A program made the translations under genes and the position numbers. The notes beneath the pieces were generated by a model. It was not told the DNA's origin, searched no databases, and saw only the letters and a list, made by a program, of their open reading frames with translations. From JAPUIN01 sp041580375 (GTDB lineage Bacteria > Acidobacteriota > Polarisedimenticolia > Gp22-AA2): 9,678 bases of DNA. Each line of letters opens with the position of its first letter. The stretch's first letter is position 1. Of the stretch, positions 1 to 5,814 are shown in pieces. The stretch is taken from positions 1 through 9,678 of the forward strand of contig JBFGDZ010000137.1 in the NCBI GenBank assembly GCA_041580375.1. The letters are read 5' to 3'.

Positions 1-151
1 AGCGTCTCCGGTAGCAGCGGAATCATGAAGAACAGAAACATCGAACAGAGTCGGCGTGTGATCGTCATGAAATTTGACCTCCAACCCGGAACGATCCCGT
101 CCGCGCCGGGGATGTGGGATACGGGGCCGATCGTACCCGCAATCGCCGGGG
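1..151. other. Upstream stretch without a defensible gene
   Basis: Bases 2-28 read as eight codons followed by TGA, so they could be the tail of a + strand gene entering from the left, but eight codons cannot be identified. The rest is a mixture of an A-rich patch (about 25-60) and GC-rich sequence. A frame opening at ATG 25 runs on into the binding-protein gene in the wrong frame, and I treat it as chance. There is no terminator-like hairpin with a T tract and no RNA gene that I can see. Confidence 0.4.
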
Positions 152-180
152 TTGCGGCCTCCGCGGGCATTCCTTATAGT
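152..180 (+). promoter_or_regulatory. Sigma-70-type promoter for the binding protein-kinase-regulator operon
   Basis: The -35 box is TTGCGG at 152-157 and the -10 box is TATAGT at 175-180, with a 17-base spacer between them. That is the optimal spacing, and the -10 box stands out in otherwise GC-rich sequence. The predicted transcript would start near 187, about 47 bases before the preferred start codon at 234. This assumes the organism's housekeeping sigma factor recognises the usual boxes. Confidence 0.55.
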
Positions 181-221
181 GGACGACACCGGAACAAGCG
201 ATGCACGATCCGAATTCCCGC

Positions 222-230
222 GGGGAGAGG
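222..230 (+). promoter_or_regulatory. Shine-Dalgarno sequence deciding the binding-protein start
   Basis: GGGGAGAGG lies three bases upstream of ATG 234, with its GGGGAG core six to seven bases away. The alternative starts at ATG 201 (weak GGAAC, and only about 14 bases from the predicted transcription start) and ATG 288 (no purine-rich site upstream) are less well supported. Confidence 0.5.
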
Positions 231-233
231 CGC

Positions 234-1940
234 ATGCTGCGGAGCAGGCCGGTCCAGTCGAAGTCTCCGGACCCGCGCGGCGCGGGCATGCGCTCATCCA
301 TCGGAGCGGCGGTCACGCTGTTCCTGTGCACGTGTTCCCCTGTCCTCCCGCCCGAATCGGCGGATCCAGCCGGCCTCGTCCGCGGCGGATCGCTGGTCGT
401 CGACGCGCCGCGGCTGCGCAGCCTGGATCCCCTCCAGGCGACCGACGTCAACAGCAGCTCCATCGCCGGCGAGATCATGGAGGGTCTTGTCGGCTACTCG
501 CCCTGGGACCTGCATGAGATCGTCCCGGTTCTGGCGCGCGACTGGAGCGTGTCGGAGGATCGACGGGAGTGGACCTTCCGGCTGCGCTCCGAGGCGCGGT
601 TCCACGATGCGCCCTGTTTTCCCGCCGGTCGCGGAAGAAGGATCACGGCGGACGACGTCCGTTACTCGATCGAGCGGTCGCTGAGGCACGGACGGGAGAC
701 GGTCGCGTCGTCCCTGCGGAGACTGATCGCCGGGGCGGACGCGTACGCCACGGAGGCGGCCGATGCCGTCGAGGGCCTCGAGGTTCTGGATCCGGCCACC
801 ATCCGATTCACCCTCGTGCGTCCCGGCAGCGCCTTCCTGCACGGGCTCGCCTCCGTCGCCGGCTGGGTCGTGCCCCACGAGGCGGTGGAGCACTACGGCT
901 CCGGCTTCGAGCGCCAGCCGGTGGGCACCGGGCCGTTCCGGCTGGGCAGCTGGACCGAGGAGGCGCTCACGCTGGTGCGCAACGAGGGTTACTGGAGGCG
1001 CGACGCCGAGGGGCGCCGGCTCCCGTATCTCGATCGGATCGTCCTGCGCAGTCCCCGCTCGATCCGCCGCGACGATCAGTCGTTCTCCGATCTGCTCGAC
1101 GGCAGCCTGCACGTGCTCTACTTCACCGGCGAGATCGACTGGATCCAGTTCGCTCCGCTGGCGGCTCTGATGGAGCGCCGCGGCATCCGAAGCGAGAGCA
1201 TCTCGAAGTGGAACACGATCTACTACGCCTGGAACATGGCCCGCGGGGAAGTCTGGAGCCGCGCCCGGGACGTGCGACGGGCGATCGCCCTCGCGGTGCG
1301 GCGCCCGGAGCCCGGGCAACTCCTGGAGCCGGCCGGCGGGCTCCTGCCGCCGGGGATCCCGGGCTGCGGGACCGGGCGCGCGCCGCGGGAGCGCGATCTC
1401 GCCCAGGCGAAACGGCTGCTGGCGGACGCGGGTTTTCCGGAAGGTCGGGGACTCCCGCGACTGGAGATCGGGACGATGGGCATGGGGGGCGTCCTGGAGG
1501 CCTCGGTCCTCGATCCCCTGCGCGAGCTGGGAATCCGCTTCGAGCTTCGCGCGGCCCCGTGGAAACAGCATTGGGAGGGGATCGATCGCGGCGATTACGA
1601 GTTCTTCCGTGCGGGCTGGATCGCCGACTATCCGGACGCGGAGAACTTCTTCTCCGTCTTCTACTCGCGCTCGACCGTGAACCAGACGCGCTACTCGAGC
1701 CCGGAGTTCGACCGGGCCTACGAGAGGCTCCGGGATCTCCCGGTCGACGATCGCGGGCGGGCCCCTCTCTGCAGCGAGCTGGAGCGGATTCTGCGGCGCG
1801 ATGCTCCGGCCGCGTTCCTCTATCATGAGAAGTCGTTCTATCTGATCCATCCCGCCGTGAGGAACCTGGATCCTTCGCTGAACCCGATGGAGCGGAAGTA
1901 CTACGAGTACGTCTGGCTGGATCCGGGACACCACTCATGA
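234..1940 (+). CDS. Family 5 extracellular solute-binding protein (peptide-binding type), probable sensor partner of the kinase
   Basis: The 568-residue product is a periplasmic or membrane-anchored ligand-binding protein of the SBP_bac_5 family (DppA/OppA type). Family marks are the EGLVGYSP segment (about 83), a FHDAPCFP...GRGR stretch (123-135) followed by ITADDVRYSIERSL (137-150), and the signature GTGPFRLGSW (231-240) with the downstream NEGYW. A hydrophobic N-terminal stretch begins after Met19 and ends in LFLCTC, so Cys32 or Cys34 could be lipidated, although neither fits a lipobox well. An unprocessed start at 288 is also possible. Length is normal for the family. The stop overlaps the kinase start (ATGA at 1937), and no transporter permease or ATPase is in the window. 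I infer that it presents a ligand to the kinase rather than feeding an importer. The ligand (peptide, sugar or other) cannot be read from the sequence. Confidence 0.85.
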   Translation: MLRSRPVQSKSPDPRGAGMRSSIGAAVTLFLCTCSPVLPPESADPAGLVRGGSLVVDAPRLRSLDPLQATDVNSSSIAGEIMEGLVGYSPWDLHEIVPVLARDWSVSEDRREWTFRLRSEARFHDAPCFPAGRGRRITADDVRYSIERSLRHGRETVASSLRRLIAGADAYATEAADAVEGLEVLDPATIRFTLVRPGSAFLHGLASVAGWVVPHEAVEHYGSGFERQPVGTGPFRLGSWTEEALTLVRNEGYWRRDAEGRRLPYLDRIVLRSPRSIRRDDQSFSDLLDGSLHVLYFTGEIDWIQFAPLAALMERRGIRSESISKWNTIYYAWNMARGEVWSRARDVRRAIALAVRRPEPGQLLEPAGGLLPPGIPGCGTGRAPRERDLAQAKRLLADAGFPEGRGLPRLEIGTMGMGGVLEASVLDPLRELGIRFELRAAPWKQHWEGIDRGDYEFFRAGWIADYPDAENFFSVFYSRSTVNQTRYSSPEFDRAYERLRDLPVDDRGRAPLCSELERILRRDAPAAFLYHEKSFYLIHPAVRNLDPSLNPMERKYYEYVWLDPGHHS

Positions 1941-3781
1941 AGCACAGGCTGCAGCGCAACATCGTCATTCTCTTTCTCTGCTCGTCGGCCATCCCGCTCA
2001 CGCTGGTGACGGCCGTCGGGTATCTGGGCGCCCGCCGATCGATCGAAAACCTGGTGCTCCGGCAGGCGTCCTATTCGTGCGGCCAGATCGAATCGCGCTT
2101 CGACCGGGAGATGCGCCGCCTCGAAGATCGGTTTCTCTTCATGGCGACCGGCGTCTCTCAGCCCCGGTTGGCCGAGAGCGTCGTGCCCGGGGATCCCGGC
2201 GAACCGCTCGATCCCAGAGTCGCCGACATGCTGGTGCCCGGCCGGTACGACGAGAGGTTCTCCGAGTTCGTCATCCTCGACACCGGGGGGCGCCCCCGCT
2301 ACCGGATCGACTACGACCTCGGCGCGGTCGCCGTGTCCGGCGGGCCGCGTTACTTTCTGCAGACGGAACACTTCGCTCCGGAGGACCGGCGGGGCGTCGA
2401 GCATCTCGAGGGGCTGGAGGAGGGGCGGGTCGGGACGCTGTTCGCGGAAGCGCGGCAGGGCGTCATGGCGCTGCGCCTCGCCGCGATGATGCGGCGGAAC
2501 GGCGAGCGGATCGGCACCCTGCTCGGCGACGTCGATGCCGGCTCGCTGATGGAATCGATCGTGTCGGGGATCAGTCTGGGCCAGAACGCGTTCTACATCG
2601 TGACCGACTCGCGCAGCGGGGTCGTGCTCTCGCACCCCGATCCCGGTCGGAGGAACCAGCTGATCTCCGTCGCCCTTCCCGCGCTCGCCGGCGTCTCTCT
2701 TCAGGACGACGGCGGGGAGGGCCACCGGTTCCGCGACGGCGAACGCGACCTCTGGCTGCTCTCGTCGCGCGTCCTCGCGGGAACGCCCTGGGTCGTCTCC
2801 GTCGCGGCGCCCCTGGGGATCTACCTCGCTCCAATCGACCGCGTGGGGCGGCTCGGGCTGATCCTGCTGGTGACGATCCTGGCGGGGGCGACGGTGATGA
2901 TCACCCTCTCGACGCGCCGGTTTCGCCATTCGCTGGCCGCCCTCACCGGAGCCGCCGCGCGGTTCTCCTCCGGCGATCTGGACGAACGCGTCGCGGTCCG
3001 CTCGCAGGACGAGATGGGCGCGCTGGCCGCCGCCTTCAATCGGATGGCGTCCCAGCTGCAGGGTCTGATTCGGCACCGGGAAGAGAGCGCCCGCTTCGAT
3101 TCGTTCCACCGCCTCTCCGCCGCGGTGACGCACGATCTCAAGGGCTCGCTCTCCGGGCTGTCGCTGCTGATGGAGAACATGGAGCGGCATCTCGAGGATC
3201 CCGCGTTCCTGCGCGACTCCGCCATGACCATTCACAGCGCGGTGGACCGGATGAAGAGGATGACCCGCAGGCTCGGACAGAATCCCGCGCAATGGCGCGC
3301 CCGGGCGGAGCGGATCCCGCTCTCCACTCTGATCGAGAAGGTCCTGAGAGAGTCGGGGATCTCCTCCCACGCCGCCGTGCGTGTCGAGACCGAGATCGAT
3401 CGCGAGGCCGCGATTCGGGGCGATCCGGAGGAGATCGAGAGTCTCGTGATGAACCTGGTGCACAATGCCGCGGACGCGATGCCGGATGGCGGAACGCTCA
3501 AACTGGTCTGCAGGATCCGACCTGCCGGGGGATCGCGCCCCGCGAGCGTGGAGATCGCCGTCGAGGACACGGGACGGGGGATGACGGCGGAGTTCATGCG
3601 CGAGCGATTGTTCAGCCCGTTCTCCAGCACCAAACAGAGCGGCCTGGGGCTCGGCCTGTACACGTGCCGGGAGATCGCCGCGCGCCACGGGGGACGGGTC
3701 GAGGCCCGGAGCGAGCCGGGGAAGGGAAGCCTGTTCACGGTCTCCTTCCCCGCGGAGAAGGGGGGCGGCGAGCGCGCATGA
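1937..3781 (+). CDS. Membrane sensor histidine kinase, dCache-like sensor + HAMP + PrsK-like kinase core
   Basis: The 614-residue kinase has a transmembrane helix at about 8-30 and a periplasmic region of about 270 residues that looks like a double Cache module (FVILDTGGRPRYRIDYD near 114, AFYIVTDSRSGVVLSHPDP near 217). A second helix follows at about 306-325, then HAMP (about 326-378). The dimerisation/phosphoacceptor helix carries His399 in VTHDLKG. The ATPase domain has an N box with Asn506 and Asn510, DTGRGM from Asp544, and GLGLGL from Gly569. The region after His399 (HDLK, LSLL, ERH, P.F, RM) resembles, from memory, PrsK of PEP-CTERM/exopolysaccharide systems. PrsK itself has a multi-span and GAF front end that is absent here. 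The start codon overlaps the preceding stop by four bases, with GGGA eight bases upstream. All catalytic motifs appear intact, and the partner regulator is the next gene. Confidence 0.92.
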   Translation: MKHRLQRNIVILFLCSSAIPLTLVTAVGYLGARRSIENLVLRQASYSCGQIESRFDREMRRLEDRFLFMATGVSQPRLAESVVPGDPGEPLDPRVADMLVPGRYDERFSEFVILDTGGRPRYRIDYDLGAVAVSGGPRYFLQTEHFAPEDRRGVEHLEGLEEGRVGTLFAEARQGVMALRLAAMMRRNGERIGTLLGDVDAGSLMESIVSGISLGQNAFYIVTDSRSGVVLSHPDPGRRNQLISVALPALAGVSLQDDGGEGHRFRDGERDLWLLSSRVLAGTPWVVSVAAPLGIYLAPIDRVGRLGLILLVTILAGATVMITLSTRRFRHSLAALTGAAARFSSGDLDERVAVRSQDEMGALAAAFNRMASQLQGLIRHREESARFDSFHRLSAAVTHDLKGSLSGLSLLMENMERHLEDPAFLRDSAMTIHSAVDRMKRMTRRLGQNPAQWRARAERIPLSTLIEKVLRESGISSHAAVRVETEIDREAAIRGDPEEIESLVMNLVHNAADAMPDGGTLKLVCRIRPAGGSRPASVEIAVEDTGRGMTAEFMRERLFSPFSSTKQSGLGLGLYTCREIAARHGGRVEARSEPGKGSLFTVSFPAEKGGGERA

Positions 3782-5151
3782 ACGAACGGGAGACCATCCT
3801 GATCGTCGACGACGACCCGGGGATCCGGAAGCAAATCGCATGGGCCCTGCGGGACCGATACGCCGTGGCCGAGGCGGAGAATCGAGACGGCGCGCTCGAA
3901 CGGGTTCGCGGTGGCCCGGTCGATCTCGTTCTCCTGGACCTGCGGTTCCCGCCCTTCGGCGCCGAGATCACGGGGGGGAAGCGGATCCTCGAGGGGATCC
4001 AGGAGCTGAAGCCGGGCCTGCCGGTGATCATCATGACCGCCGACACCGATCGGGCGACGGCCGTCGAGATGCTGGCGCGCGGTGCGTTCGATCTGTTCCG
4101 CAAGCCGGTGGATCTCGACGAGCTGACGGCGGTCATCCGGCGTGCGCTGCGGATGCGCCGTCTCGAGAAGGAGGTCCGGCTTCTTCGCGGCCGCCTGCAT
4201 GCGGCGTCGGGGCTCGCGAACCTGATCGGACGCAGCCACGCCATGCTGGAGGTGGCCCGCCTCGTCCGCAAGGTCGCCGACACCGACGCCACGGTGCTGA
4301 TCACGGGTGAGAGCGGCACCGGGAAGGAGCTGGTGGCGCGGGCGCTCCACGAGCACAGCGGCCGTCGCGATTCCCCGTTCGTGGCCCTCAACTGCTCGGC
4401 GGTGCCCGAAACGCTCATCGACGACGAATTGTTCGGACACGAGCGGGGCGCCTTCACGGGGGCCGTGCAGCGGCGCGTCGGCAAATTCGAGTACGCCGAC
4501 GGGGGCACGCTGTTCCTGGATGAGATCGGGGATCTGCCCGAGCCGGTGCAGCGGAAGCTGCTGCGCGTACTGCAGGAATCGGAGCTCGAGCGGCTGGGCG
4601 CGAACGAGACGATCCGGGTGAACGTGCGCCTCGTGGCCGCCACCCACCGCGATCTCGCGGCGGCCAGCCGCGATGGCGCGTTCCGGAAGGATCTCTACTA
4701 CCGGCTCAAGGTCGTGACGGTGAGCGTCCCGCCCCTGCGGGAGCGCATCGAGGACATCCCCCTGCTCGTCGATCACTTCATGAAGAAGCACGGCACCCGC
4801 CGCTCGCCGCGCGGCATCTCCCCGGAGGCCCTGGAGGTGCTGCAGCGGCAGGCGTGGCCGGGCAACGTGAGGGAGCTCGAGAATCTCATCAACGGGCTGA
4901 GCGTCACGGCCGACGGACCGATCCTCGAGATCGACGATCTGCCGGCCGCCCTGCGCGGCGGGTCCGGACGAGCGTGTGCGTCCCCGGGGCCGATCGAGCC
5001 GGACGCGACGACCCTCCCGGCGATGGAGAAGGCGATGATCCGCCAGGCGCTCCGGCGGGCGAAGGGCAACAGGACCCGGGCGGCCGGCCTGCTCGGCATC
5101 TCGCGGCACGTTCTTCTGGGGAAGCTCCGCAGGCACGGCATCCGGGATTAG
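3778..5151 (+). CDS. Sigma-54-dependent response regulator (receiver-AAA+-Fis HTH), PrsR-like
   Basis: The 457-residue protein is an NtrC-class enhancer-binding activator. The receiver (about 5-120) has the acidic pocket VDDDP, phosphoacceptor Asp54 and Lys109. The AAA+ domain follows, with Walker A GESGTGKE (177-184), the sigma-54-contacting GAFTGA loop (224-229) and Walker B LFLDE (245-249). A Fis-type helix-turn-helix closes the protein (about 413-457, TRAAGLLGISRHVLLGKL). An extra loop after Asp54 (RFPPFGAEITGG) is like the PrsR subfamily as I recall it. The start at 3778 overlaps the kinase stop (ATGA). The same frame is open far upstream inside the kinase gene, but that part is a shadow. 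It should activate a -24/-12 promoter, and one sits 172 bases downstream of its stop. It is intact and should hydrolyse ATP. Confidence 0.95.
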   Translation: MNERETILIVDDDPGIRKQIAWALRDRYAVAEAENRDGALERVRGGPVDLVLLDLRFPPFGAEITGGKRILEGIQELKPGLPVIIMTADTDRATAVEMLARGAFDLFRKPVDLDELTAVIRRALRMRRLEKEVRLLRGRLHAASGLANLIGRSHAMLEVARLVRKVADTDATVLITGESGTGKELVARALHEHSGRRDSPFVALNCSAVPETLIDDELFGHERGAFTGAVQRRVGKFEYADGGTLFLDEIGDLPEPVQRKLLRVLQESELERLGANETIRVNVRLVAATHRDLAAASRDGAFRKDLYYRLKVVTVSVPPLRERIEDIPLLVDHFMKKHGTRRSPRGISPEALEVLQRQAWPGNVRELENLINGLSVTADGPILEIDDLPAALRGGSGRACASPGPIEPDATTLPAMEKAMIRQALRRAKGNRTRAAGLLGISRHVLLGKLRRHGIRD

Positions 5152-5200
5152 ATCGCAGCCTCCCGCTGTTCCATTTCGAACGGTCCGCGGCGAATCCGCT

Positions 5201-5214
5201 GTCCCGATCGGGAC
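5201..5214. promoter_or_regulatory. Candidate upstream activator site: 14-bp perfect palindrome
   Basis: GTCCCGATCGGGAC is a perfect inverted repeat with no spacer. It lies about 110 bases upstream of the -24 box at 5324, or roughly -135 to -148 from the predicted start point, which is where NtrC-class activators usually bind. No T tract follows, so it does not look like a terminator of the upstream operon. Binding by the regulator encoded at 3778 is inference. By simple arithmetic a 14-bp palindrome would occur by chance in about 1-2% of stretches of this length and base composition. Confidence 0.4.
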
Positions 5215-5322
5215 GATCCGACCGCCGCGCGCGAGCAATACGCCGGCTGCCCGTCCCGCCCGCTCGACGCAAGCGCTTCCATTCAGACGGGTTTCGCTCC
5301 TCCCACCGGCGATCCGGGTGCG

Positions 5323-5338
5323 TGGCACGGAGGATGCT
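5323..5338 (+). promoter_or_regulatory. Sigma-54 (-24/-12) promoter for the receiver-protease unit
   Basis: TGGCACGGAGGATGCT matches the sigma-54 consensus TGGCACG-N4-TTGCW at all but one position. The invariant GG is at 5324-5325 and the GC at 5336-5337, exactly ten bases apart. Transcription should begin near 5349, leaving a leader of about 47 bases before the GTG at 5396. It lies directly downstream of a gene for a sigma-54 activator, which makes chance occurrence less likely. No other promoter is evident between here and the protease gene. Confidence 0.82.
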
Positions 5339-5395
5339 TTCGAAGCGCATCATCAACGCCCGGCGGATCCCGAGTGCCGGGCGGCGGAGGCGCGG

Positions 5396-5767
5396 GTGGC
5401 TCGAAAGGAACGGATCCTCATCGTCGACGATGATCCCGAGATCCGAAGGCAGCTCCGCTGGGCGCTGGCGGACCGATTCGACATCTCGGTGGCCGGGGAT
5501 CCGGATGAGGCGAGGGCGATCATGCTCGAGGGAGGATCTCTCGCCGCCGCGATCATCGACCTGCACCTGCCGCCCGACACCTCGACCATCGAGGGGGGGC
5601 TGTCTCTGATCCGCTCGGTGCGGGACACCGGAGCGACGACGCGCATCGTCGTCCTCTCGGCCGACGCGACCGACGAGGCGCGACATCGATCGATCCGGGC
5701 CGGGGCCGTGACATTTCTCGACAAGCCGGTCGATCGCTCGAAGGTTCTGAAGGCTCTGAAGCCATGA
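5396..5767 (+). CDS. Stand-alone receiver-domain (CheY-like) protein, PrsR-type receiver
   Basis: The 123-residue protein is a single response-regulator receiver domain with no output domain. It opens with ERILIVDDDPEIRRQ and carries phosphoacceptor Asp55 in IIDLHLPP, Ser in VVLSAD, and Lys110 in FLDKPVD. All residues needed for phosphotransfer are present. It resembles the receiver of the regulator at 3778, including the loop after the Asp (PPDTSTIEGG), and looks like a duplication of it. The start is GTG 5396, preceded by GGAGG at five bases. A longer frame from GTG 5318 would begin inside the sigma-54 promoter and add residues unlike a receiver. The protease follows 47 bases downstream without a promoter. 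It may compete for phosphate from the kinase or act through a partner elsewhere; the sequence does not say which. Confidence 0.88.
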   Translation: MARKERILIVDDDPEIRRQLRWALADRFDISVAGDPDEARAIMLEGGSLAAAIIDLHLPPDTSTIEGGLSLIRSVRDTGATTRIVVLSADATDEARHRSIRAGAVTFLDKPVDRSKVLKALKP

Positions 5768-5800
5768 CGAAGAAGAAGTGTAAAAGAACGACACGATCTG

Positions 5801-5808
5801 AAGGGGGG
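5801..5808 (+). promoter_or_regulatory. Shine-Dalgarno sequence of the protease gene
   Basis: AAGGGGGG ends six bases before ATG 5815. It fixes the protease start, and the codons after it give a typical signal peptide. The 47 bases between the two genes are A-rich and hold no promoter or terminator that I can recognise, so the protease should be transcribed together with the receiver gene. Confidence 0.6.
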
Positions 5809-5814
5809 ATCACC

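Larger units (their letters stand above)
5152..5395 (+). other. Intergenic regulatory region between regulator and receiver genes
   Basis: This 244-base gap is long compared with the overlapping genes around it. It contains the 14-bp palindrome (5201-5214), an 8-bp palindrome AAGCGCTT (5271-5278), and the -24/-12 promoter (5323-5338). It ends in GGAGG at 5386-5390, five bases before GTG 5396. No hairpin with a T tract is visible, so read-through from the upstream operon cannot be excluded. Confidence 0.6.

Noticed and set aside
201..233. Upstream ATG 201 as the start of the binding protein
   Set aside because: Only a weak ribosome site precedes it and it lies about 14 bases from the predicted transcript start. 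ATG 234 has GGGGAGAGG just upstream.
25..684. Open frame of 219 codons from ATG 25, whose ATG overlaps a TGA at 26-28
   Set aside because: It runs in the wrong frame through the binding-protein gene, is rich in Arg/Ser/Ala as frame shadows in GC-rich DNA are, and shows no family feature.
294..1934. Long antisense open frame under the binding-protein gene
   Set aside because: Mirror of a GC-rich coding strand with no recognisable domain. The + strand protein is clearly a family-5 binding protein.
2077..3777. N-terminal extension of the regulator frame through the kinase gene
   Set aside because: This part is Arg-rich shadow sequence. Receiver homology begins right at ATG 3778, which overlaps the kinase stop.
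5201..5214. Intrinsic terminator after the regulator gene
   Set aside because: The palindrome has no loop of usable size and no following T tract.
3232..5328. Antisense open frame of about 700 codons across kinase and regulator
   Set aside because: It covers two well-identified + strand genes and is dominated by Arg/Asp/Gly/Leu without domain motifs.
5318..5395. GTG 5318 as the start of the small receiver
   Set aside because: It would begin inside the -24/-12 promoter, and the extra 26 residues do not resemble a receiver. GTG 5396 has GGAGG at five bases.
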